From Diatrype stigma (taxonomy: Eukaryota; Ascomycota; Sordariomycetes; Xylariales; Diatrypaceae): a DNA stretch of 64,000 nucleotides. Positions 25,988-36,900 of the stretch are shown here, one piece after another. The stretch's first letter is position 1; the number at the start of each line of letters is the position of its first letter. Position numbers and translations under genes: made by a program. The notes under the pieces were generated by a model. The model saw nothing but the letters and a program-made list of their open reading frames with translations, ran no database searches and had not been told where the DNA came from. The stretch lies in NCBI GenBank assembly GCA_022225965.2, contig JAKJXP020000018.1, positions 248,001-312,000 on the forward strand, given 5' to 3'.

Positions 25988-27577
25988 GACGGTCGTGGGA
26001 GAGCTGCTACCGGTTTAATCTTTTGAAAAAAGATGAAGCATTCATCGAAAGCCTGGAGAGAATGCCGATAAACTACTCGCTACATCCTGGCATTACTGTG
26101 TATAAGACAGCGTACTTGGCTTCGCGATTGTCGAATCTGAGGTCACAAAGGACATCGACCACAATGGGCCACCATGTGGGAGATGCTCGATATCCGGATT
26201 CGGAGAGCTAGCGAATTCTCAGTGTGAGAGCTTTGTTCATATACATGAATATCTACACAATGACTTAGTATGGCCTCTACTCTAGGTAGTCCTCTCGCCC
26301 CCTTTTTAGGGGTGCACTCTCGTCTAGTCTCCAAGTATAAAGGAGACGTAACTAAAGAGCCCACTGTTAGTATGAGAAGGGGTTCATAACCACACGTGAA
26401 ACTGGGTAGTACAGGGACAGAGTTGTCCATTGCTGCATCAAAAACTTCTAAGTTGGCTTTACTCCTTTTGAACGGGAGTCCAAATACTACTGCGGTAGTG
26501 CGACGATGTTTCCATGCAATCACCGGCGGGTAGTCTCGTTCTGAGCTTAGGATGGTAGTCTATAAAGACAGCACTGGTTACTGCCAGTCCAGAAAGCATG
26601 ATCAACGAGTGATTTCAATATATGCCCGCTCGAAAAGGGGGTTGTTATCAAAAATGTCCGCCCCTTCCTTTTCTTCCCCCTTATCTCTTGGGTCTTGGAA
26701 TTCCAAAGCGGACCACCCGTTCATGGGTAAGCCCTCCCCTTGAGTAGTAACTAACTCATTTCTTCCGCTCCGTTCCGATCTGTTTCGTTCTCTTGGCATT
26801 TACTCATTCTGCGGTCGTTCGATGGATCTCATGCATCGTCATCCTTCATTCGTAACGTAATGATAATCCCGCCGGGGTATAACCTAACTAGAACTTGAAC
26901 AACGGAAGAGACAGGCCTCCAATCTTCTTGCAAATTCTCCTTTTCTTCCTCCGCGGATTCCTTTCGTCTTTACCTGCCCAGCTGACCGGAGTAGGGATTG
27001 CAAATTATTTCCAACAGACGTAACGTGAATGGAATACCGATTCCGCGTATTCTTCATCCTTCCTCATCCCAGCTAGCCCCCAGAGATGTTCTGCTTTTTC
27101 GTACACGCAATAAAACCATATGCCATCGAGGTTATTCCTCAGCCCCCATCCGTCGTTGAATATCGTATTTCCTAGTTTCCATTTCCGTATGCAAGCGTAG
27201 ATTTGTACGTCTTGGTGCGACTGTTTCCAGTGGTGTCGCTCTAGTGAGTCGTTATCGTTCCTTTCATTTCATTATGAATGTGTCCGCAAGCTGCCCAGTC
27301 AATCCACCGAATCCAAATGTTCCTCAAATATCTCTAGAGGTTGATGCAAGTCAAAGATGTGCAAAAGAACGCAAAAGTTGCTTGGACGTCGCAGGGGACG
27401 GCTTGATGTAGAAGAGTCTGTTTGTTTTATGGTTCTCTTTTTCAGGAGAAGATAGGAGATAGGCAAGACGTAGATAGCGCCGAAGGCCGGAGACACGCAT
27501 GAGCTCGAGGAGATGCCATACGTGGCAAGGGGTAAATGTCTGAGATACGGGTTTCACAACACTTTTAGCAGATATGT
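25988..27577. other. Intergenic region between kinase and snf1 (both minus strand)
   Basis: About 1.6 kb. The left end is the kinase promoter and the right end the snf1 3' UTR. An open frame at 26143-26523 (minus) has no domain or splice support and is not called. Confidence 0.5.
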
Positions 27578-30276
27578 TTAATCCGCCTCAGCTAACTGCA
27601 TGATCAACTTGGCAGCCATGTCGAGGAAGGGGAAGGGGCTCATAACGTCTTTCTCTTCGAGCATAGTACCGTCGTTTCGTTCGTATCCTGCGCATTTGAA
27701 GTCGACCAAATATACGCCGTACTCCATCTCGTAGATCTGTATCTCCATCCTCATCCAGACGAAGTCTTGCTTGCGGTTGTCGATCACGGAATATACGTAC
27801 GTATTTTCTGTGGAGGCAGACTCGGCGTTCGAGTTGCCGGACGAGACCGATGATCTACGCAGATCTAACGAGTGGTTTAGAAAATGGGCTTCAAATACAA
27901 CTCGGACAACTCACCATCTTTTCTCCAGCGGCAAATAATATGCCAGGGGTCAGCTGGAAGTCTGTAGTACTTGACCGGATCGAAGTTTTTTGGATCAATT
28001 TCGTCTATAGGTATACCTTCGTAAGGGTTGGGAATCTGGTCGGCAGGCGTGTCCATAGGCGTGTTAGTAGTAAAGCTGCCGGCTCTACCGCGAGTTAGCA
28101 ACACTAACGTGACAAACATTGGAGAGGGTTCGGGTGCTTACTGGACTTCCTGATCATTCCCATGCACCTTCTCGTAATCTCCGTCCAGGACCCAACTTGC
28201 ACCCAGTTTGGATAGGGATTTGTAGATGCAGAGAAGGGCCTCCCAAGGCGCATTCCGAGAGCGGATTCCGAATTGCCACCGAGTCGGTTTAGGCTTCTTG
28301 GTTGCAACTGGAGTCATAGTCTGTGGGCGAGCACTATCATCTAGCCTTACGGAGTTCTTGGAGTGCGGTTTCAGGCGGCGCACTGCCTCCTGTTGCTCGG
28401 CAGCTGTCCTTGGCTGAAGAGGGACATCGGGCACGGGTTGAGTATCCAGTGGCTCTTCGATACCAGCGCTCTGGCGTTCTAGATATTCCCGGTGAAGTGC
28501 TGGCAAGCTAGTCGGCAAGATACCAACCTTACTTACATAACCTCTGGGAGATGTGCTCGCGACGGTTGATGTGGTAGAGCGGGTTGATCCTGCTAGGGGA
28601 CTCGCTTGGGGTTCGGGATCGGGATCGGGTTGGGGCTGTTCTCTGGGGATCGAAGCGCTATTCAAGGTTTGTGAAACACTTGCCATGGTTTCTTCATGGG
28701 TAGCGGTTGGCGGTGAGGTAGCGAAATAGGGATTATCGACCCCCGTTCCATAAGCAGCTGTGAGAGATTAGTCAAATGGTCGGCAAAGTATGCTAGGCAT
28801 ATAGTAGCAGCGCTGGAATAGAGGTTGAGATAGAAATAGGCTGTTTTCACGATGACTTTTTCTAGAGACGGGCGGAACGAATTGAGAGACCTTCGGAGGT
28901 GGGACATACGATTTACCTGCATCAGCTTGTTCTCCCGTACTATCATGTATGCATCCTTGATTGCCGATGGTTCATCGGCGTCCAGGGCCTCCTGAACATC
29001 CTTCTTGCCGTAACCCATCGTCTTGCTGATCTTCTCGGTAACCTCCTCGTGCAGCTTCTCGGCGACTTTGGGAGGGGCGTTAGGTGCAATATCCACGGGT
29101 CTGATGGCACTATTTGGATCTACGCCTGTATTCAGGAACTCTTCGACTGGTGGTTGAAGATAGGCCGGCAAATCCTTTAGGAACCAAGGGTCCTGTCTTA
29201 TCTCTTCGATAGTTGCTCTTTGCACGGGGTTGACTTGCAGCGTCTTTCTGATTAAAGCCTGTGCATCTGCCGGTATCCAGTGAGGTATGGTGAAAACCCC
29301 TCGTTGAATCTTGGCAAACAAGCTGGGGATATGGTCGTCGTCGAAAGGAAGTCTGCCCACCAACAGCACATAGAGAATAACACCGCAACTCCATACGTCA
29401 ACTTCGGGGCCTGCATACAGCTTCCCGCTGATAACTTCCGGTGCGGCATAATTAGGACTGCCACAGCTAGTCTTGAGGAAGTTGCCGTCGGTCATGATGT
29501 TGCTGAGACCGAAATCGGCTATCTTGACGTTGAGGTTATCGTCGAGCAACAGGTTCTCGGGCTTCAGGTCACGATGGACGACCTTATGTCTGTGGCAGTA
29601 CTCAACGGCGCATAGCATCTGCTGGAAGAAGCGACGCGCCTGGTCTTCGGGCATGCGGCCGTGGGAAACAATATAGTCGAACAGTTCACCGCCAGCGTAC
29701 TCTAGGACCATGATGATTTCGTTCTGAGTCTTGATTACCGTGTAACTAGGCAGGTCATATAAGTCAGTAAACATTTCCCTGCTGGCACGCAAAATAGACG
29801 AAGTTGGTAGTAAAGGTGTCTCGTCCAACTCACAGCTTGATGATGTGGGGGTGTCGGAGGAGCTGCAGATATTCTATCTCTCGCTCGACACGGCCGACCA
29901 TGTCCCTACTGATCAGCTTCTTTCGTGCGATGACCTTCAGGGCGACCTGCTGGCCGGTCATCCTATGAACGGCGAGCTTGACCTTGCCAAAGGAACCCTC
30001 GCCTAAGGTGCGGATAATATTGTATGCACCGATACGCTGCTCAAGCTTTATCTTCTCACGGTTCTGTGCGCTCTGGTCTGTAACCAAGCTCGAGGCCCGG
30101 TTCCTGCCTCCTCTCCCGTCTCTCGCCTCGCCTCCATTGTTGGCTCCGGGTGCCTCAGCTTGCGGGTGAGGGGTGATGTTGATCTCGGGTACTCGGCCGG
30201 GTCGATTATTCCGGCGTATCTGTGAAGGCGACAGGGAGATGGAGAGTTCCTCCTCGTCGAATGCTCTCGGAGCCAT
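27578..30276 (-). CDS. snf1: AMP-activated protein kinase alpha subunit, Snf1
   Basis: Five exons with matching phases (30276-29834, 29745-28910, 28757-28142, 28084-27915, 27864-27578) predict 783 aa. After a disordered N-terminus the kinase domain starts at IGAYNIIRTLGEGSFGKVKL, with the ATP Lys in VALKVIARK. The catalytic loop is HRDLKPENLLLD, the Mg loop ADFGLSN, and the activation loop DGNFLKTSCGSPNYAAPE holds the Thr phosphorylated in Snf1 orthologues. The autoinhibitory/UBA-like segment follows (ISKTMGYGKKDVQEAL), then a Ser/Pro-rich linker. The C-terminal regulatory domain starts near RWQFGIRSRNAPWEALLCIYKSLSKL and ends FLDMAAKLIMQLAEAD, matching the beta/gamma-binding end of fungal Snf1. 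It is the energy-sensing kinase that relieves carbon catabolite repression. All key catalytic residues are present. Confidence 0.95.
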
Positions 30277-30825
30277 CTTGTTGAACTAGACGCTACAATG
30301 CGCAATGAAGGTGAATATAGGTCAGGTACATTACCTAGCAGTAGACCTAGCAGTAGACCTAGCAGTGAACCCAGCGATGGTAGGATGAGGGGCGTAAGAG
30401 TTGAAGATTGAGGTCGTCATGAGAGCCCATGCAGCCGGGCATGAGTTAAGTTGAGGTATGGATCCATGGATGTCTGGAGGTCCCTAGCCCATGTACATAG
30501 TGGCACTCAGGTGGGTGCTGTGTGGTAGGTGTCGTACCAACAAGTTCAAGTGCAGCCAGGGCAAGTACTGGGCTGTATTGTGCAGTATAACGGTGAAGGC
30601 TCAGGTCCAGGAAAATACATGTGGTGGGCAATCACTATATGGTAGATACTTTGAGCCCGGTGCTGGAGGGCTGGAGGGCTGGAGGGGCGCTAGGTGGATA
30701 GTAGACAGGCATTAGGCCAGTGCTAGGGTCTTTAGCGGGGTTATCTTGGGGTCTTGTCAACCGATACAGCATGTATGTGGGCCCCATGTATGTACGTAGT
30801 GGGCTGGCTGGTTGGATACCTTCTC

Positions 30826-30849
30826 TTTAGTTACCTAGCAGCCTAGGTA
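30826..30849. repeat. 24-bp dispersed palindromic repeat, copy 2
   Basis: Exact match to 3170-3193, in the same orientation, with the TACCTAG..CTAGGTA inverted core. The two copies are about 27.6 kb apart in unrelated intergenic regions. Confidence 0.6.
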
Positions 30850-31354
30850 GCTCTATCAACCTCTGAAAGCCCGCCAGCCCGCCAGCTGTGTTGTACATAC
30901 ATACCAGACATGCTGCAGATATGTTGTATGCCTTATACATACAATGGCTAGAGGTTACTACATACATAGGTACGTAAGGTTGCCATTAACGAATTACTAA
31001 TGATTCGCCTCCCTTCCTTCTACATACGCGATCCGCACCCACGAACAAAGAGATTTACGTATCTTACGGTCGGCCACAGTAATCACTATTTCAAAACACA
31101 TTTTGACCCTATAGGTTCACCCCTCCGCGGCTTTAGCCAAATATTATGCATTTAACCGTGCCGCTAAGCATTTATCCATAACGCTAGCTACTTGGCACTT
31201 ATTAAACCGTAAATATAACGTTAATGCAGCTACTTATATAATTAAAGGTACGTTTAGCTGTATGTATATTTTTCCAAATAGCGTCTAAGAAATACGGTAA
31301 ATACTTTGGCTAAATATATTAACGGCACAATACATGATTTCATTACTTAACGCT

Positions 31355-31605
31355 ATTGCTCCAGCGCTTTATTGCTCCAGCGCTCCATTACTCCAGCGCT
31401 ACAACCGCTATAACGCTACAACTGCTACAGCACTACAACTGCTACAGCGCTGCAACTGCTACAGCGCTGCAACTGCTACAGCGCTGCAACTGCTACAGCG
31501 CTGCAATTGCGCTGCAATTCCTATAGCGCTATAATTGCGCTTTATAGCGCTGCAATTACGCTTTATAGCGCTGCAATTGCGTTGTTATAGCTGTTAATAT
31601 AGCGG
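31355..31605. repeat. 17-bp tandem repeat array with AGCGCT palindromes
   Basis: Around 31420-31510 the unit GCAACTGCTACAGCGCT repeats every 17 bp with few changes. Flanking units are looser, based on AGCGCT plus GCAATTGCG or TATAGCGCT. The array sits in a short AT-rich island and gives spurious open frames of Leu/Gln/Cys repeats. The palindromic hexamer in every unit suggests a structured repeat, but the origin is unknown. Confidence 0.7.
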
Positions 31606-31742
31606 CTTTGAAAAAATTAATTACGTAAGCAATGCAATTAAGCTAAATAATTATATGCAAACAAGTGGTATTATTAAAAAAGCTTAGTGCATATAATGCA
31701 ATTAACAGGCTAGATTTGCTTCCGGCCGCTGGGGTATGCCTA

Positions 31743-32560
31743 TTAAAAAAACAGGTCGAAATGTGTTCTGAAACAGTCAACACTGTGGCTACCCATAGTA
31801 TCTGCGTATCTACAGTATCTATATCCGATGTCTGACGTATGGTTCACTTCGAGGGCATTCACATGCTTGACAAACCTGACGTGTAATTCGTTTTTCCCGG
31901 CCTCCTTCTCCTCCATCAGATCCACCATGGCATCGGTAATGTCTAACAGATGGAACAAGTCCCACCCGCTCTGCCGCTCTAGCCAATGGCCCAGTGGCTG
32001 TGATGACGGTGTTCTAAGGGCTGCATGACAACGTGCTCTGAAGGGTCTGAAGGGTTTGTGGTGCGTCACTTCCATTCGATCAGGGAACTATAAGCGTATA
32101 CCTCATAAGCATACAATGGATGGAAAGGGGCATAAGCACCATTCACTGCTACGTAAGCAGGTGACTTGCCGTAAACACCTCTTCCGAAATCTTCCCCATT
32201 GGCTGGCAACAGTCTCACTTCCATCATCACTATGCCCAACGAGGAAATCAGATGCTGTTATACAGTGGCTTTGCAGGCAAAACCATGCAGGCAAAAAAGG
32301 TAAGAAAGACGTAAGAGCCTCAAACTCAATAGCCGTTGGTAATGCATAGATCAACCAAGGGTTCGGATCTGACGGCATGTGTTCCGGGGCAGCCGGGGGT
32401 CTTATACGAGGTAAAGCAGAGTCAAATGCAACCCAACCACATATATTTGGTATAGCAATCGGCGGGAAAGAGTATGCAGGGTCACCCCATCGAGGCGGGT
32501 AATGCGTTGTCTTCGATATTGCAACCGGACCCCCATGGACCCCTATATCACGAAGTCCGC
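31743..32560 (-). CDS. Possible hypothetical gene or decayed gene, several open segments
   Basis: Three open segments on the minus strand have protein-like composition. About 32550-32320 includes GGPVAISKTTHYPPRWGDP and WLIYALPTAIEFEALTSFL. About 32215-32095 includes RLLPANGEDFGRGVYG and AYVAVNGAYAPFHPLYAYE. 32075-31743 includes LGHWLERQSGWDLFHLLDI and a charged helix ending in a stop. They lie in different frames and would need introns to join. I could not fix splice sites or recognise a family. It lies between the MFS gene's 3' end and a repeat island, so a degenerate gene is as likely as a live one. Confidence 0.3.
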
Positions 32561-32714
32561 AACTTTGCCATGGAGACGTCCTATATGGGAGACAAGCAAG
32601 GGTCTAAATGACCCCGCGACATCGGATTGCTGGTTTAAATGCTGTCTGTGTTGAGCTAGCCACCTTAAAGCGAAGCCTCCTATGAGGTAGTCTGGACATC
32701 CAAGGTCTCCCGCC

Positions 32715-34765
32715 TTAGACAATTCTGTCTCCCACCTGGATGGCTTTCGAGTCGCCGTCCGCTCTTTCGGTGTCGCTTGTGACTTCCGGCTCGGGCTCGG
32801 AGAAGCTCCGCCGTCCACGACGGTGTTGCAGATAAGCCAGCGACAACGCCGTGGAGGCGTGGAGGATCGAGAAGCCAAAGGAGCCGTAGTTCCCGGCCAC
32901 AACAGCCGGCTGGTCCACCGTCTGGAAGAGCGCCAGCGGGATGACGGCCTGCGCCAGGGATGCCCACACGTTCAGCCCTGCCGACGCAAACGCGCGCGTG
33001 GCAGGATCTCCCGATAGCGTGTCCTGCGTCCACGCCCAGAACATAGAGTTGCTGGCCTGGCAGAATCCCGTCAGATAGTACAACACCCACCGACCAGCAC
33101 GGGCTTCGGGAAAGACTACGGTGCTTGCGAGCGTTATGTCGACGATTGCGGTCACGCTGCTTCCTAGGACCAGCATGGGCCACCGGCACCCTCGAAGCCA
33201 GCTGTCGCTAGCCCACGCCATGAAGACGGTTGCTACCACCGTCACGGCCTGAATAGGGGTAACATAATTGTCTAGTTTGTTGGTCAATACACCACACCTA
33301 TATACGAAAGACTGTCTTGGCCTATTTATGACTTACTGATCTGGGGAACCGTGTACGATCCGGGCTTGATAACATTCCACTGTTTCAGCCAGAACGCCAT
33401 CGAGTTCATCGGCTCCGAAACAACGGCATTTGAGCTAAGAGAGGTCAGCTTCCCACAGACCCAACAAACCTACGATAGGACACACAATGATATAATCCAT
33501 AACATCCACTGCGATCCAGTTAACTGTCGTGTCTTTGATGTGTAGGTTTTTGGGGGCGCCTACGATATCGGGCGTCAAGAACCACCGTTTGATCTGCTTT
33601 AGAGTGAATGCACCCTGCCTGATTCTGCCTTCTCTGGGGTTCCTGTCTCTACCCAGCTCGATTTCCTATCGAACATATTATTAGCGTATGGTATAAGTTT
33701 TCGTGCACATAGGTAACGCACCCGTTCGGTAAACAGTCGATCCGGTTTTTGGCGTGCTGGGACGTCGGGGTAGAATATCATTTGTGGGATGATGACACCT
33801 AGAGATATGACACCTAGTGTGGTTTAGATATCTTTGGACTCGAGGTTTACGATCCAATAGGTTGTATACTTACCATCGATGATGAAGAGCCATTGCCATC
33901 CAGCCATGCCATGCCTTCCGCTCAAGCCCGTGTAAGCAGCGGCTTGAAGATAGCTGGAAAACATGGGCCCAATAGCGGTTGTAATGTTGATGATCGCCAG
34001 TCTCTTGGCCAGTTCCTCTTTCCTGTACCATGAGCCGCAGAGATATACGATTGCTGAATAGTGACCAGTCTCGAAGATAGCAACGAGAGCTCTTAACGCA
34101 TACATCTGTCCAGGCGTTTTCATAACAGCTTGGCAGAATGTAATTACAGTCCATCCGATCTCGAGGAAAGGGATAAACCATCTTGGATTCACCCTAGTAA
34201 GGACGAGGTTGCACGGCCACAAAAAGATAATCTTATGTGGATTTACGTGTAAGCAAAAGATCTCGATTTTCCAAGGGCAAGGTACTCACATTCGCAATGG
34301 AATACGCGGTATTGGCATAGTTCAGTTCCTACGAGAGTTAACTTTGTTCGCAATAACGTATAGCCATTTACCTACATTCCCATACAGAGATAAGTCCTCC
34401 TTCATACCACTAACAAAAGCACTCTGTAGGTTTGACCTTGGGCCGTCAGTTATGCGTATCGTGGACATCTCCGGGGTCACATACTTATCAAGATATTTGA
34501 TGAATGTGCCGACGCAGCCAAACGTCATGAGGGTGAGGTCTAACTTGAGTATGAGTTTCCGCTCCTAATGTGAGCCTGCGTTAGTAATCATGCAAACCAC
34601 CCCATGCGTTGGAGGAGTAGATCGTACCTCTGGACTCTTGTCCCACGAATCCCATAAATACGTTTTCCATGATCTTGGTTTATATGTAACCAGGCTGACG
34701 TCTGGATTGACGTCCTCTTCGACGACGTTGCTTTGAACAACCTTCTTAGAAGAGCCTGACGACAT
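32715..34765 (-). CDS. MFS transporter, allantoate/pantothenate permease (Dal5/Fen2-like, ACS) family
   Basis: Ten exons in consistent phase (34765-34628, 34564-34485, 34421-34376, 34328-34290, 34231-33874, 33798-33722, 33665-33564, 33508-33474, 33434-33337, 33271-32715) predict 509 aa. Family marks are the cytosolic N-terminus ending [40 protein letters not shown] before helix 2, and [10 protein letters not shown] with the following MFS signature ([14 protein letters not shown]). [11 protein letters not shown] lies in the central loop, [13 protein letters not shown] follows, and [14 protein letters not shown] comes before helix 8. Related permeases import carboxylate-type nutrients such as allantoate, pantothenate, nicotinate or dipeptides by proton symport; the substrate here is not readable. 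One exon is only 35 nt, with 34- and 39-nt introns around it, and was accepted because it restores a hydrophobic helix. It is divergent from a TauD-like dioxygenase. Confidence 0.85.
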
Positions 34766-35308
34766 CCTATCAAGGTTAAATGGTGAAATCCCAGCTGCTG
34801 TGCATAATCAAATTGCTGCCAGGTAAAGTCATCAGAGTACCCAGAGTACCAATAGAATATATATATGTTTGAGAAGAAGTAAAACTACGAAATGCCAATA
34901 CTTTCGCTTAGCCTACAACGCTCGCCATTTTGGTGACCATCACGAACGGTCCACGAGTGGATCGTATCGAGTTACTAACAGGCTATACACCAAATCCAGA
35001 TATACTACATCGACGTTGTCGGGAAATATGCGACCGGGAATACTCGGTAATGGAAACCGATTGCTAGCTTATCCATTCGGTGATGGCTCCGACGTGTTAT
35101 AAAGGCGAGCGTGTTCGTGAAGGGAATCTAGAGGGGCTCGCTCCGCATGGTGTGGCAGAGCACGAAAGTGACCCTTGTGGTGACGCCATTTCAGGCCACT
35201 TACAGACATATTCAGGGGCCATATAAACCACATTGAAGCGCAACGAGTCGCCACCGAGGGGAGGGCATATTATAGCTCATGACTATCGAGTGGTGAAACA
35301 TATCAAGC
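34766..35308. promoter_or_regulatory. Shared divergent promoter of the MFS permease and the TauD-like dioxygenase
   Basis: The two start codons are 543 bp apart and point away from each other. The layout suggests co-regulation. I did not identify a specific transcription-factor site with confidence. Confidence 0.45.
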
Positions 35309-36633
35309 ATGGCTACAGCATCGCTTGTGACACCGGCTGCTGCCCCGGCACAGGCGCAGAGCCCGTTAAGTGTTGATGCTGACGCCGCGTTCGAGATCTT
35401 CGAGATTCCCAATGGCCGAAAGGTCCATGGAAACTCCTTTCCCCTAGGAATCAGAGTCAAGGAAGGTTCTTCCTTCGAAGACATAGATTCGGCAGTACGG
35501 TCTATCGAGACGTTGACAGACAGGGGCACTTTCAACAGCCTCTTATCTCGCCGTAAGCACTACCAGCCTCTCACACGCGCAGTTTCTGTGATCTAATCCA
35601 CTATAGATGGCGCGATCCTCTTTCGAGGCTTTCCGATCAAGAAGGCGGATGATCTAGCCAAGTTCACGAAAGCCTTCAAGTTTCCACAGCCGCACCAAGA
35701 GGTAGGGCTTTCGGGCAAGAGAACAGCAGTAGGGGACAACGTGAAGACGGCGAACGAAGAACCTCCTAATGTCAAGTTCTACTACCACAACGAGTACGGC
35801 CGTAGTGCGCACTTCCCGGGCATTGTCTTCTTCTATTCCCAACAAGTGCCCGAGCAAGGAGGCCAAACACCTGTCCTATCCACCATTGAACTATATGACA
35901 GACTCATCGAAGAGGTCCCTGAGTTCGTGGCCGCTCTCATTGAGAAAGGTATGGTGATTACCTGCAAATTTCCCCCCACTTGTGGTGGATCAACCAGCTG
36001 AAGCCAGCCTGATTTGATATAGGGATCATTGGCCGACAATACTACCCGGCCAAGGAAGACCCCGAAGCCAAGAGCATCGGTTGGAACTGGCAGGACTCTT
36101 ACGGGTTCGACATTGCCCCTGGCGACTCGCTCGAAGTCCAGCGGAAGAAGGTCGAGCACGTGCTCGAGACCCGGCTCCAGGCCGACGCGGAGTGGCAGCC
36201 AAACGGCGCCCTCCACGTTTTGCAGCGCTTGCCCGCGGTCCGTCGCGTTGCGTCGACCGGCCAGGTCGTACCATTCAACGGCCTCGGGGGAGTGTACGGC
36301 CGGCAGCGAGACCGGAAGGCTCTAGTCCCTCCGCACAGGGGCACAGATGGGGGTTACCACCTCCCCACTACCTATGGCGATGGCTCGGAGATACCCATCG
36401 AATACTTGGAAACCCTCCTCCGCGTCTCGGACGAGATCGGCTTTTTGGTGCCGTGGGAGGAAGGAGACGTTGCGCTGGTGGACAACCATACTGTTCAGGT
36501 ATGCATTTCATCCTTTCGTCGATCTTGATGTCCCAGACTCACCAGTGTTTAGCATGCTCGAACGCCCTGGGTTGGACAGAGGTCATTGCTGGTTAGTCTC
36601 TGGGATGGACACGAGAAATTCGTTTCGGTGTAA
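35309..36633 (+). CDS. TauD/TfdA-family Fe(II)/2-oxoglutarate-dependent dioxygenase
   Basis: Four exons in phase (35309-35552, 35607-35948, 36023-36498, 36553-36633) predict 380 aa. The fold is marked by HGAILFRGF, the first iron-binding motif YYHNEYG (HxE in place of HxD), and the distal metal histidine in VALVDNHTVQHAR, whose terminal Arg would bind 2-oxoglutarate. The C-terminus reads SLLVSLWDG, typical of the family. Members hydroxylate sulfonates such as taurine, or other substrates, with loss of CO2 from 2-oxoglutarate; which one acts here is unknown. No signal peptide is seen, so it is probably cytosolic. The metal and cofactor residues are intact, although RIP-degraded DNA begins only about 300 bp downstream. 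Confidence 0.88.
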
Positions 36634-36900
36634 TTGATCAGCGCAACTTTATAACAGGGGAACTCTCCGGGGAGCCTATATCGCTTAGTTATGGGGCTAC
36701 TTTTCCTGTGAAATATCCCGTTGTCTTGCCCCATCGACGTTGTGGCTTTCAAGTGAAAAGGTATAAGCTTAATCGACTTGGATCTTAGAAACTCTCGTCG
36801 TCATTGCGGGTGTCTCACAGATACAATAGAGGCAATATAGGGGATAGGAAACCCATTAGAGACAGCCGTGGTATAAAAGTTTGAGAAGAGTTGATAAGAA
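36634..36900. other. Transition from gene space to AT-rich RIP block
   Basis: Base composition falls from balanced to strongly AT-rich over a few hundred bases. A TATAAAAG word near 36874 and an AATAAA near 36920 may belong to an LTR edge, but no terminal repeats or target duplications could be assigned. Confidence 0.45.

Larger units (their letters stand above)
30277..31742. other. Intergenic region upstream of snf1 with repeats
   Basis: This starts with the snf1 promoter. It carries three 12-bp tandem units (CCTAGCAGTAGA) at about 30334-30369, a 9-bp GCTGGAGGG repeat near 30662-30687, and the second copy of the dispersed 24-bp palindrome at 30826-30849. From about 31100 the composition becomes AT-rich and repetitive, like a small RIP-affected island. 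No gene supported. Confidence 0.55.

Noticed and set aside
26143..26523. 126-codon minus-strand frame
   Set aside because: No recognisable motif and no adjacent exons in phase.
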